In this document: one piece after another, positions 56,019-63,954 of the stretch | Numbering within the stretch: the stretch's first letter is position 1 | Layout of the letters: the number at the start of each line of letters is the position of its first letter | Assembly: GCF_900115715.1 (NCBI RefSeq) | Contig: NZ_FOXM01000002.1 | Coordinates: forward strand, 365,175 to 429,174 | Direction: 5' to 3' | Length of the DNA: 64,000 nt | Source of the DNA: Geopseudomonas sagittaria | Lineage (GTDB): Bacteria > Pseudomonadota > Gammaproteobacteria > Pseudomonadales > Pseudomonadaceae | Position numbers and translations under genes: made by a program | The notes under the pieces: generated by a model | The model's input: the letters and a program-made list of their open reading frames with translations, nothing else | The model's database searches: none | What the model was told of the DNA's origin: nothing

Positions 56019-57697
56019 TGGGCAAGCGCAAGGTATTTGCCAAGACCGACCTCGATGTCCCGCAAGTCGAGCACAGCCGCGACGCGACAGGCAATGTCGT
56101 CATTCTGCCCGAGGCCATCCCTCCGACGAACACCACGGTCAAATTCGGGCGGAACGCTTCTAGCGCACGGAGCTTTGACTTTGCCCGCTGGTACGGTGCC
56201 GGCATCGCCCCCATCACCTACGCCTGCCAGCGCCAGATCGAGCGCTTCCTCGCCGGCCAGGAGGGCGCCGTCGCGGCCAGCACCGTGGCTAACTACTGCA
56301 ACAATGGGCTGCGCAATTTCCTCGACTTTTGCGTGCTGCGGGCGCCGGCTTTTGGCCGTGATCTGGCCCTGGCCGATGTGAACCGGGACCTGATCGACGG
56401 CTATCTCTGCCATATGGCAAGGCAGGGCGTGGCGACTACCTCTCAGAAGACCCAGTACACGCAGACCAAGTCCGTGCTGCACGCCTTGGGGCGGCGTGGG
56501 CTGATCCCGCTGGTTGCCTCCGGCGATGAGGCCACCTTCCCGCGCAGCCCCTTCCCGAACAGCAACCGGAAGTACAAGGGCGAAACGGCGCTGTCCAACC
56601 GCGAGCGGCAAGCGCTCACGGTGGCGCTGCGCCAGGCAATCAAGCCGATTTGGGCCGACGACGCGCCTGTGACCGGCAAATTGCTGGCCTTCGCCCTGCT
56701 GGTCGTGGCGCTGCACACCGGACGCAATACCACGGCGCTGCTGGAAATGGGCCGCGACTGCCTGCGCCGACACCCCAAGGACAACACCGTGTTCCTGGTG
56801 CTGTGGAAGCGGCGCGGTTACAACACCAGCAAGGTGGCGCTGCGCGCCGAGTCGGACGCCGAGCGCCTGCTGGAGTCCACGCCGAGCGTGAGAACCAACG
56901 TGGAGCGCCTGATCCGCCGCGTGATGGCCCTGACCGAGCCCCTGGGGGCAGAAGCCCCGGAAGACCTCAAGGGCCGCGTGTGGCTGTATCGCACTCGCCA
57001 AGGTAAGGGGGTCGGTCAAGTCACGGCGTTGAGCGAGAAAATGTTGGCTAGGGCGACAGATCGCCTCGTGGCCGAGCATCGTCTGACCGGCAGCGACGGA
57101 CAGTCGCTGCGCATCAACGTCTCGCGTCTGCGCAAGACCTTCGCCAACCGCATCTTCGAGCTGAGCGATGGCGACCTGGCGGTCACCGCCGTGGCCCTCG
57201 GCAATAGCCCGCAGGTGGCCGACCGCAACTACCTGGCGCCCAACGCGAATGTCCGCCGCAACTGGCAGTTCATGGGCGAGGTACTGGTGCAGGAGTTGCT
57301 GACTCGAACCATCGGTGCGACCTACAGGGACACTCCCATGGGCCGCTGCGCCGACCCGGTGAACGGCCAGTACGCCCCGAAGCGCGAGGGCGCGATTTGC
57401 ATGAACTTCATGAACTGCCTGCGCTGCAAGCACTACGCGGTGACCGCCGAGGATCTGCACAAGTTGTTCAGCTTCTACTTCCGCGTGCTGGCCGAGCGCT
57501 CGCTCATGGACAAGCGGCGCTGGGTGCAGGAGTACGCCCACATCCCCCGCTTGATCGACCACTACATCGTTGCCGAGGGGCTGCGGCGCGGCACCTTCAA
57601 GGCGACTGCCGTGAATGCAGCCCGCGAGCGCGCCCGCACCCAGTCGCACCCGTTCTGGTCGGTTGATCTGATCGTCAGCCTGGAGGTCTTTGCATGA
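56018..57697 (+). CDS. Tyrosine recombinase B of the Tn554-like trio
   Basis: 559 residues. The Arg region is VVALHTGRNTTALLEMGRDC. The H-x-x-R box reads INVSRLRKTFANR, with Ser in the His position, and the usual G-H is G-N in ALGNSPQVADRNYLAPN; the Tyr candidate is in DRNYLA. So two canonical positions differ. The C-terminus holds a Cys-rich cluster (EGAICMNFMNCLRCKHYAV) that could bind zinc. It corresponds in place to TnpB of Tn554. It may work only with its partners. Confidence 0.85.
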   Translation: MGKRKVFAKTDLDVPQVEHSRDATGNVVILPEAIPPTNTTVKFGRNASSARSFDFARWYGAGIAPITYACQRQIERFLAGQEGAVAASTVANYCNNGLRNFLDFCVLRAPAFGRDLALADVNRDLIDGYLCHMARQGVATTSQKTQYTQTKSVLHALGRRGLIPLVASGDEATFPRSPFPNSNRKYKGETALSNRERQALTVALRQAIKPIWADDAPVTGKLLAFALLVVALHTGRNTTALLEMGRDCLRRHPKDNTVFLVLWKRRGYNTSKVALRAESDAERLLESTPSVRTNVERLIRRVMALTEPLGAEAPEDLKGRVWLYRTRQGKGVGQVTALSEKMLARATDRLVAEHRLTGSDGQSLRINVSRLRKTFANRIFELSDGDLAVTAVALGNSPQVADRNYLAPNANVRRNWQFMGEVLVQELLTRTIGATYRDTPMGRCADPVNGQYAPKREGAICMNFMNCLRCKHYAVTAEDLHKLFSFYFRVLAERSLMDKRRWVQEYAHIPRLIDHYIVAEGLRRGTFKATAVNAARERARTQSHPFWSVDLIVSLEVFA

Positions 57698-59568
57698 GAG
57701 GCAACACTCTGGCAGCGCTTCCCTGGGCAACCCTTACCGCCCAGCCGGTCGATGTGCGAGGGCTTCCCGGATACGAACGCGACGCGCTGATCATCAACGC
57801 CATTCAGGTCGATGTGCAGTGGGTAATACGTAGCCGATACGGCGACGACACCTGGCAGCTCGACGGCTTCACCAGCAACATGGCCGCAAGCCAGAAGCGG
57901 CTGAACTTCAGCTCCGTCCCTCCGGCGTTTCGGGCGGTGATGAGGGCGATGTTGTACCGCTACCTGCGGCGTGGGCGTCAAGGGGCAGGTCAGCCTAAAG
58001 GCATGGTGGTGCGCCAATGTTTCTCTGCTGCAAAACCATTCCTACGTCACCTGGAGGCGCTCAAGCTCGACCACCTGGGCACGGTGACGCCTATGGTCTG
58101 CGCAACCTATGTGGCCGCCTGCAAGGCGCACCGGCAGACTAGCCGATCCGTGGGCAAGCCGCTGTCGCAGAATGCGCTGGAGAAACGTTTCAGCGCCGTC
58201 GAAGCGCTGTATGAACTCAGCCAGTACACCGACGACCCGATGCCACAGCATCCCTGGCCCGAGACTTCCGCGAAGGCGATGGCGGGACTTACCGGCGACG
58301 TCCGGGGCGGCAAGACACCGCTGATCCCCGATGATGTGTTCTGCACCCTGTTCGAGCGGGCCGACCAGCAGGTCGAGCGCGGCAAGCCACTGCTTGATCT
58401 GCGCGACGCGCTGGATGCCCTCGCGGCGCAGCGTAAGGGGCATAGTGAAGGTGTCATTAGGGCCAAGAACCGTCACTTGGATGCCCATGGTTGGGAGGGC
58501 GGTCTGAGGGCATTCAACATGGCGCTGAACGACCTGCGCACGGCCTGCTACATCGTTCTGGCCAGCACCTCCGGCTGCCGCAATCATGAGCTGGCCAACG
58601 TGCAGTCCGGCGCGCACCATCGCACCCAGGACGATGACGGCAACGTCTTCCACTGGATGCGCTCACGGTCGGACAAGACCGATGCAGGCGTGCATGACTG
58701 GATGATCCCTAAGGCGGCAGTGCGTGCCCTGCGCTTGATGGAGCGCTGGGCCGCACCCTATCAGGCCATAATCGCCGCCGAGATCGTGCAGCGGCGCTGG
58801 ACCAACCCGCATGATCCGCAGATCGCCGAGGCGCAGAAGCACCGCCATGCGCTCTTTCTCGGCGTGAGTTCGGGAGAGGTGCGTACGCTCTCGAATGGCA
58901 CTTGGGGCTCCAACCTCAGGGCATTCGCCAAGGATTGCGGGCTGAGCTGGAATCTTGCCAGCCATCAGTTCCGTCGCAAGTTCGCCAACTACGCTGCGCA
59001 CAGCCGCTTCGGCGACCTGCGCTACCTGAAGGAGCACTACGCCCACTGGTCGATGGACATGACCTTAGGCTATGCGATGGACGAGGGCTGGGGTCAGCAC
59101 TTCGATATCGAGCTATACGCCGACATCCAGGCCGAACTGGAGGACATTAAGCTCGGCGTCGTCGAGACGTGGCAGGGCGACGAGCTCCTTTCCGGTGGCT
59201 ATGGTCGTGCCCTCAAGCGCTGGCAGCGCGAACCGGAGAACTTGCTGATCTTCAAGGATCGCGCCTCGATGCTGACATCTATTGCCGAGAGTAGCGCGAT
59301 CCGCAGCAACGGCCATGCTTGGTGCACTGCTGACAGCGATGGCTGTGTGGGCAACACGCTTGAGCGCACCCGCTGCGGCGATTGCGACAATGCCGTAATC
59401 GGGCGCGGCCATGCGGCCATCTACCAGCGGCTCTACACCGACCTCAAAGAGTTGCTGGACTGCCTGGACATTGGCGAGGGTGGTCGCCAGCGCGTCCTGC
59501 GCGATCTTCAGCGCAGCCGTGAGGTACTCATGCAGCTTGGCATCGATCCGGAGACACGAATCGCATGA
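57694..59568 (+). CDS. Tyrosine recombinase C of the Tn554-like trio
   Basis: 624 residues, overlapping its neighbours by 4 bp. Arg in ASTSGCRNHELANVQSG, H-x-x-R in ASHQFRRKFANYAAH, H/W and Tyr in EHYAHWSMDMTLGYAMDEG. The C-terminal Cys cluster DGCVGNTLERTRCGDCDNAV resembles that of recombinase B. A long N-terminal region (about 1-270) with DDTWQLDGFTSNMAASQKRL has no recognised motif. Classical Tn554 has two recombinases and TnpC; three large recombinases plus a small partner are the expanded arrangement. Confidence 0.88.
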   Translation: MRGNTLAALPWATLTAQPVDVRGLPGYERDALIINAIQVDVQWVIRSRYGDDTWQLDGFTSNMAASQKRLNFSSVPPAFRAVMRAMLYRYLRRGRQGAGQPKGMVVRQCFSAAKPFLRHLEALKLDHLGTVTPMVCATYVAACKAHRQTSRSVGKPLSQNALEKRFSAVEALYELSQYTDDPMPQHPWPETSAKAMAGLTGDVRGGKTPLIPDDVFCTLFERADQQVERGKPLLDLRDALDALAAQRKGHSEGVIRAKNRHLDAHGWEGGLRAFNMALNDLRTACYIVLASTSGCRNHELANVQSGAHHRTQDDDGNVFHWMRSRSDKTDAGVHDWMIPKAAVRALRLMERWAAPYQAIIAAEIVQRRWTNPHDPQIAEAQKHRHALFLGVSSGEVRTLSNGTWGSNLRAFAKDCGLSWNLASHQFRRKFANYAAHSRFGDLRYLKEHYAHWSMDMTLGYAMDEGWGQHFDIELYADIQAELEDIKLGVVETWQGDELLSGGYGRALKRWQREPENLLIFKDRASMLTSIAESSAIRSNGHAWCTADSDGCVGNTLERTRCGDCDNAVIGRGHAAIYQRLYTDLKELLDCLDIGEGGRQRVLRDLQRSREVLMQLGIDPETRIA

Positions 59569-59990
59569 AGAGCAAGGACAAGACAGCCAAGTACAAGCCC
59601 GCCGAGGATCGTGAGAAGGATTTGAAGCTGGCTCTATACCGCATCCAGCGGGGGCGTTCACATAGCGGGGAAACCAAGGTCAGTATCGCCGCTGTAGCCC
59701 GCGAGGCGGGCGTTTCGACGGCGCTGATACACAACCACTACCAGAGCATCGCCGAAGTAATCCGCGAGGTTCAGGGGCGCTCTAGCCGCGCCATGCGCGA
59801 TGTGAAGCATCAGGACTTGATTGCCGAGCGCAAGAAATCGCAAGCGTACCGACAGGAGATCAAGGAACTGAGCGCCAAGGTCGCCCGTCTGGCCTCGATT
59901 AACGAGGTTCTGCTGGACGAGAACGGGGTGCTGAAGGCCAAATTGAACAACCGTAGCGTGGTCGATCTAGCCTCCAAGAAGCCCCAGTAA
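59565..59990 (+). CDS. TnpC/DUF6262-like accessory protein
   Basis: 141 residues, ATG overlapping the third recombinase by 4 bp. KVSIAAVAREAGVSTALIHN HYQ is a TetR-like helix-turn-helix (about 40-62); the C-terminal third, QEIKELSAKVARLASINEVL, is a coiled coil. TnpC-like proteins set recombination orientation in Tn554; the same role is inferred. Confidence 0.8.
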   Translation: MKSKDKTAKYKPAEDREKDLKLALYRIQRGRSHSGETKVSIAAVAREAGVSTALIHNHYQSIAEVIREVQGRSSRAMRDVKHQDLIAERKKSQAYRQEIKELSAKVARLASINEVLLDENGVLKAKLNNRSVVDLASKKPQ

Positions 59991-60005
59991 TAGGTATGCC
60001 CTCGC

Positions 60006-60030
60006 CAAGCCAAGCCAAGCCAAGCCAAGC
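60006..60030. repeat. Five tandem CAAGC units
   Basis: Five perfect CAAGC pentamers in the 50-bp gap between the recombinase operon (plus) and the YqaA-like gene (minus). Likely a slippage-prone simple repeat. Confidence 0.8.
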
Positions 60031-60040
60031 TTCGCTCGAC

Positions 60041-60484
60041 TCATAGCCACTGCAACCCACCCAGGGTGAGTCCTGTCAGAACCAAATAGCGCCCAGCCTT
60101 GGCCACGGTAACGATGGCGAGAAAGCTCCAGAAAGGCTCTTTCATCACGCCCGCCATCACAGTCAGTGGATCACCGATGACTGGAACCCAGCTAAGCAAC
60201 AGAGACCAGCGCCCGTATCGGTGGTACCCGGCTTGGGCCTTAGCCAGCTTTTCCGGACTCACGGGAAACCAGCGTCGATAACGCCAGTGCTCAATGCAGG
60301 TGCCCAGCCACCAGTTGACGGCTGAGCCGAGCACATTCCCGAGGGTCGCGATGACCAGCAACTCTGCAACGGAATACTCGGCCTGAAGCAGCAGGCCAAC
60401 CAGTACGGCTTCGGATTGCAGAGGCAACAACGTCGCTGCGCCGAAAGCCGAGAGGAACAGCCCGGCAAATGCCATCAATTCCAT
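60041..60484 (-). CDS. YqaA/DedA-like membrane protein
   Basis: 147 residues with about four membrane segments: AFAGLFLSAFGAATLLPLQS, AELLVIATLGNVLGSAVNWW, then GRWSLLLSWVPVIGDPLTVM and IVTVAKAGRYLVLTGLTLGG. The V-I-G-D-P-L motif is typical of YqaA proteins in the DedA superfamily. The family moves or scrambles lipids or ions; the role here is unknown. Last gene of the leftward cargo set. Confidence 0.78.
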   Translation of the reverse strand: MELMAFAGLFLSAFGAATLLPLQSEAVLVGLLLQAEYSVAELLVIATLGNVLGSAVNWWLGTCIEHWRYRRWFPVSPEKLAKAQAGYHRYGRWSLLLSWVPVIGDPLTVMAGVMKEPFWSFLAIVTVAKAGRYLVLTGLTLGGLQWL

Positions 60485-60500
60485 TCAACAGTCGGCCAGA

Positions 60501-60851
60501 TCACAGTAGCTCAATGCCGAAGCGCCGCACCGCAAGCGCGAACAGCCCGAAGCAAACGACCGTGATGACCACGCAGGCCAGCAGCGTCAGCCAGAAACCC
60601 AGGCGCGGCAGCAGCGCCGGGAAGGCCAGGAACATCGGCAGAGTCGGCAGCACGTACCAGAAGGTGTACCAGGCATGGTTGGCGATCTTTTCCGGCGATT
60701 GCTTTTCCACATAGAGCCAGATCAGCGTCAGTACCGTGATCATCGGCAGGGCAGCGATCAGTCCGCCAAGCCTGTCGCTGCGCTTGGCGATTTCCGATAC
60801 CAGCACCACCACGGCGGCGGTCAGTGCGTATTTGGTGATGATCCAGGTCAT
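60501..60851 (-). CDS. DUF3147-like membrane protein
   Basis: 116 residues, start 60851 (gggggg site). Four hydrophobic segments: WIITKYALTAAVVVLVSEIA, LGGLIAALPMITVLTLIWLY, AWYTFWYVLPTLPMFLAF and LGFWLTLLACVVITVVCFGL. It matches the DUF3147 pattern. Found in metal or stress cargo of several mobile elements; function unknown. Confidence 0.7.
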   Translation of the reverse strand: MTWIITKYALTAAVVVLVSEIAKRSDRLGGLIAALPMITVLTLIWLYVEKQSPEKIANHAWYTFWYVLPTLPMFLAFPALLPRLGFWLTLLACVVITVVCFGLFALAVRRFGIELL

Positions 60852-61019
60852 GGATGCCCCCCAGGGGTCAGGCCTCAATGGCGGTAGCGCGATTGCGCTG
60901 GAGTTTTCCCGCTCTCCTTCGGACGGGCCAGCCCTTGCGAGCTGGCCGTCGCCGGATAGCTGACCAGAGACCCTTGGCACTTTCAGGTATCTCGTTGTCC
61001 GCTATCCGGTGGTTTTCAG

Positions 61020-61256
61020 TTAGTCGTGCGAATGACCATGGCTGTGGCCATGACCGTAGTCGGTGCCGTTGCCTTGGTTCTGGCTGCTCGATTGGACTTC
61101 CTTGGCGTCCTTGATCTCTGTTGCTTCCTTGGTTTCGACGGCTACGTTGGACGCTTTGCCTTCAATGGCTTGTTCGCTTTCAGCCGCGTAGGCCGAAAGA
61201 GGGCCCAGCAGGCAGGTCATCAGCAGGGCGCGGCCCAGGGTAGTGGTGGTTTTCAT
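61020..61256 (-). CDS. Secreted His-rich small protein
   Basis: 78 residues from ATG 61256. Signal peptide TTTTLGRALLMTCLLGPLSA, cleaved near AYA-AES. A Glu/Lys-rich middle and a C-terminal GHGHSHGHSHD metal-binding tail. Likely a periplasmic metal buffer or chaperone within this metal-responsive set. Confidence 0.65.
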   Translation of the reverse strand: MKTTTTLGRALLMTCLLGPLSAYAAESEQAIEGKASNVAVETKEATEIKDAKEVQSSSQNQGNGTDYGHGHSHGHSHD

Positions 61257-61335
61257 TGGGTAGTCCTCAATCATTGAATTCATGGTGGGGGTGAAGCAGA
61301 TGCCCTCCCACCGCGTGGAGGGAGGGGCGGAGCTC

Positions 61336-62010
61336 TTACATCATTCGTTTGAAGCTCAGGTATTCACCGGTGGTCTTCAGGGTGATGGTCACGTCCTGAT
61401 TGCTGCGGTTGCGCCAGAACCAGCCGTGAGTACCGTCAAAGATGGCGCTGAACTCGCCCTTGTCGCCTTTCACCTGCTTGCCTTTGCTGTAGCTGTGGAA
61501 ATAGCCGTTGGGGCCGTTGTAGGGCTCGCCGTGGGTGTCGTGATTGACCGGCACGCCGTTGGTTGACCACTCATAGCTGACCGTTGCCTTGTCGAGCATT
61601 TCCAGCTTGACCTCGCTGGCCTCACCCGGCTTCAGGGTCAGCGTCAGCTCGTCGGATTTCAGCGTTGGTTTGGCTTCTGCAACCGGCTGTGCAACTGGCT
61701 CTGCCACGGCTACCGCCACGACCGGCTGTTGAGGGGCTGGCTGCACCGGGGGCTGAGTCTGTGCCGGGGCGGTCGCGACCGGTTGTGCGGCCTCCGCCGC
61801 CGCCGCTTCCTGCGCCAGGGTTGCCTTCAGCTCACCCATTTGCGTCAGGCCGAGGGCACGACCGACGCCAGTGGGGTCGAGAGCGTATTCCGAAGGCATG
61901 ACCACGGTGACCAGCAGGACGCCGGCGGTGATCAGGGCGATGACGGTGGAGCGCAGCAGCTGGGCGGTGCTGGGCAGGTCGTTGGTATCAGGACGTTGAT
62001 TATTGAACAT
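61336..62010 (-). CDS. Transmembrane anchor protein of the metal cargo
   Basis: 224 residues. One N-terminal membrane helix (STVIALITAGVLLVTVVMPS), a long Ala/Pro/Gln linker (about 75-120), and a C-terminal beta domain: LTLTLKPGEASEVKLEMLDK, YEWSTNGVPVNHDTHGEPYN, GYFHSYSKGKQVKGDKGEF and GTHGWFWRNRSNQDVTITLK. The His/Asn-rich turns could bind metal. Same pattern as proteins called transmembrane anchor beside metal-resistance genes. Precedes the hupE stop by 12 bp, so in one operon. Confidence 0.7.
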   Translation of the reverse strand: MFNNQRPDTNDLPSTAQLLRSTVIALITAGVLLVTVVMPSEYALDPTGVGRALGLTQMGELKATLAQEAAAAEAAQPVATAPAQTQPPVQPAPQQPVVAVAVAEPVAQPVAEAKPTLKSDELTLTLKPGEASEVKLEMLDKATVSYEWSTNGVPVNHDTHGEPYNGPNGYFHSYSKGKQVKGDKGEFSAIFDGTHGWFWRNRSNQDVTITLKTTGEYLSFKRMM

Positions 62011-62022
62011 GAAGAAAATTCC

Positions 62023-62757
62023 TTACTGGGACACGATCAGGCCGGTGAGCTGGTAACCCATCAACAGGAAACCGGCGCTCATCATGGCGACGTTGGCGGT
62101 GTAGGCGTGGCGCCAGAAGCCGGCGGTGCGCCGCCAGTAGCCCATGGCGATCAGGATGGCGCTCAGGGCCAGCAGCTGGCCGATCTCGACGCCGACGTTG
62201 AAGGCGATCAGGTTGGGGATCAGGCCGTCAGCGGCGATCTGGTAATCGAGGATCTTGGTGGCCAGGCCGAAACCGTGGATCAGGCCGAACACCAGGGTGG
62301 CCGTCCGCGTATCCGGCTGGTAGCCGAACCAGCGCTGGAAGGCCCCCAGGTTGTCGAGCGCCTTGTACACCACCGAGAAGCCGATGATGGCGTCGATCAC
62401 ATAGGCGCTGACGCTGATCTCCATCAGCACGCCGAGCAGCAAGGTGACCGAGTGGCCGACCGCGAACAGGGTGACGTACAGGCCGACGTCCTTGAGACGG
62501 TAGAGGAAGAAGATCACCCCGAACAAGAACAGCAGGTGATCGTAGCCGGTGATCATGTGCTTGGCGCCCATGTAGATGAACGGCAGCAGCATCACCCCCG
62601 AGCTTTCCTGGATGAAGCCCTTGTCACCTTCGGCCACGCCATGGGCGAGGGCTTCGGGGGCGGCCATGAACAGCAGGGCGCTGAGCAGCGGCAGCAGTAA
62701 CGAACGGCGCAGGCGCGCGACAAGCGCACCTACCCCGCACAGGGATTGCGAATGCAT
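62023..62757 (-). CDS. HupE/UreJ-family metal transporter
   Basis: 244 residues. Signal peptide, then about six membrane segments: YMGAKHMITGYDHLLFLFGV (conserved His/Asp), VGLYVTLFAVGHSVTLLLGV, AYVIDAIIGFSVVYKALDNL and FGLIHGFGLATKILDYQIAA. The HGF and D-H motifs are typical of HupE/UreJ nickel or cobalt permeases. First in the leftward operon with the anchor and His-rich proteins; the metal is inferred from context. Confidence 0.85.
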   Translation of the reverse strand: MHSQSLCGVGALVARLRRSLLLPLLSALLFMAAPEALAHGVAEGDKGFIQESSGVMLLPFIYMGAKHMITGYDHLLFLFGVIFFLYRLKDVGLYVTLFAVGHSVTLLLGVLMEISVSAYVIDAIIGFSVVYKALDNLGAFQRWFGYQPDTRTATLVFGLIHGFGLATKILDYQIAADGLIPNLIAFNVGVEIGQLLALSAILIAMGYWRRTAGFWRHAYTANVAMMSAGFLLMGYQLTGLIVSQ

Positions 62758-62808
62758 GGATAAGTCCTAAGTTGCAGTGGTCTTGGGCCGCCGTGGAGGC
62801 GACCGACG

Positions 62809-63180
62809 TCAGAGCACGAAACTCGGACGGGGCGGGCGCTCGATCAGAAAGACCGGGCTAGCGGGCAGGAAATGGCGAGGTGCGACCAGCGTTTGGCTGC
62901 GCTCAGCCAATGTGTGCACCTTGATCAGCGAGGTAGGGTATGGCGTTTCGTGCAGATGGTCGGCACTCAGCGGGGAGTGTTCATGCTGCAACTGGCACAG
63001 GACGCAAGCACCGACTTGCTCATCGCCAGCGTATTCATGCTGGTGGTGGTGATGGTCGGTTGGCTCGAACGCAGGATGAGACGAGTTGGTCAGCCAGGCA
63101 GCCGCGTGCCCGCCCCATGCCACGACCATGGCCAGGAGCAGCGCAAACACCAGCTTGATCTTGAGGGTTTGGCTGAACAT
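62809..63180 (-). CDS. His/Cys-rich exported protein (CzcI/DUF2946-like)
   Basis: 123 residues from ATG 63180. Hydrophobic N-terminus (KLVFALLLAMVVAWGGHAAA), then PTDHHHHQHEYAGDEQ and GACVLCQLQHEH, a double-Cys, His-rich metal-binding region. It shows the style of CzcI/DUF2946 proteins found in metal-resistance operons, but the match is weak. First leftward gene from the regulator, so probably induced with the cargo. Confidence 0.6.
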   Translation of the reverse strand: MFSQTLKIKLVFALLLAMVVAWGGHAAAWLTNSSHPAFEPTDHHHHQHEYAGDEQVGACVLCQLQHEHSPLSADHLHETPYPTSLIKVHTLAERSQTLVAPRHFLPASPVFLIERPPRPSFVL

Positions 63181-63235
63181 ATCAATCTCGGAACGCCTGG
63201 GGGCTAGCATGCGGGCCATTAAGCGGCTTTGAAGC

Positions 63236-63257
63236 ATCCTCCCCCAGGGGATAGGAT
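63236..63257. promoter_or_regulatory. Candidate operator of the DmeR/RcnR-like regulator
   Basis: atcct-cccccagggg-at-aggat: a palindrome with a G/C tract, as bound by CsoR/RcnR/DmeR tetramers. It lies between the regulator (starting 63293, plus) and the leftward metal operon (first gene starts 63180), where both can be controlled. Confidence 0.7.
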
Positions 63258-63292
63258 GCAAGCCTAGATCATACGGACAGCGGGCTCAAGTC

Positions 63293-63574
63293 ATGCATGA
63301 AGATCATCACCACCATGAGAGTCACGGCGACATCATCAAACGGCTCAAGCGCGCCGAGGGCCACCTGCGCAGTGTCATCGCCATGATCGAGGAAGGGCGC
63401 TCCTGCGTGGATGTCGCCCAGCAACTGCATGCGGTGGAAAAAGCCGTGTGCCAGGCCAAGCGCACCCTGATCCAGGATCACATCGACCACTGCCTGGAGC
63501 ACGCCTTGAATGGCATCGCGAACGTTGGACATGTTTCGCTGGACGAGTTCAAACAGATCACCCGGTATTTGTAG
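63293..63574 (+). CDS. CsoR/RcnR/DmeR-family metal-sensing repressor
   Basis: 93 residues, all-helical. EDHHHHESHGDIIKRLKRAE: the His-rich start and H-x-x-I-x-x-R-L-x-R-A-E-G-H pattern are typical of RcnR/DmeR-type repressors (DUF156), with the metal-ligand Cys in EEGRSCVDVAQQLHAV and His in HIDHCLEHAL. Nickel/cobalt or related metals are usual signals in this subgroup. It faces the metal operon across a palindromic operator. Confidence 0.85.
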   Translation: MHEDHHHHESHGDIIKRLKRAEGHLRSVIAMIEEGRSCVDVAQQLHAVEKAVCQAKRTLIQDHIDHCLEHALNGIANVGHVSLDEFKQITRYL

Positions 63575-63954
63575 ACCGGGTCATCCTGAGTCTCGGCAAG
63601 CGAGCTGAAAATAGTACAAGAGCGGGGGAAGCCTACTGCCATGGTACGAGCTACAGGCAAAAGGATGAGCTTCCCCCGCCAGGGCTTCTTGCTGAGTATC
63701 CGAGTGGTGTTGGACGTACTGTACTCGGAAGGTCCTGTACCGGGGGTAGAGGGGCCATGGGGGCCCTGTGCAAGGGCTGTCAAGGATGCGCCGTGGAGAG
63801 CGCTGTGCCAAATGGCCCCTGATGCCTAGCAGAACGCTAGCGATCCAGATCACCGATGGCCGCATCGAAGGCGAAAAACGCGAAAAAGTTAAAATCAGTA
63901 AGTCATTGATTTTTAAAGGACAAACTAAATTTAACAGTTAGCAAGGCTCCAGAA
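63575..63954. other. Non-coding right end of the transposon
   Basis: About 380 bp without a convincing gene. It holds an 11-bp stem gcgggggaagc/gcttcccccgc (63622-63632, 63669-63679) with a 36-base loop, and an AT-rich end from 63890. A 39-residue frame (63822-63941) is not trusted. Likely end-function DNA or a structured terminator for the regulator gene. Confidence 0.5.
63928..63953 (-). repeat. Right terminal inverted repeat
   Basis: Read on the minus strand, TCTGGAGCCTTGCTAACTGT and on to 63928, matching the left end at 54716. One A at 63954 separates it from the TTCATGG core. Confidence 0.75.

Larger units (their letters stand above)
54716..63954 (+). mobile_element. Tn554-like transposon with metal-responsive cargo (9,239 bp)
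   Basis: The left end TCTGGAGCGTTGTAATCGTT (54716 on) and right end GCTCCAGA (63946-63953) are inverted repeats; about 20 of 25 positions agree over the first 25/26 bp. TTCATGG flanks both sides. Contents from left: three overlapping tyrosine recombinases plus a small HTH/coiled-coil protein, a YqaA-like and a DUF3147 protein, a His-rich exported peptide, a transmembrane anchor protein, HupE/UreJ, a second His-rich protein and a DmeR/RcnR-like regulator. The interrupted gene recovers its frame when the element is removed. It looks complete and possibly mobile. Confidence 0.88.

Noticed and set aside
63822..63941. 39-residue frame near the right transposon end
   Set aside because: No ribosome-binding site and no motif; it extends into the terminal inverted repeat.
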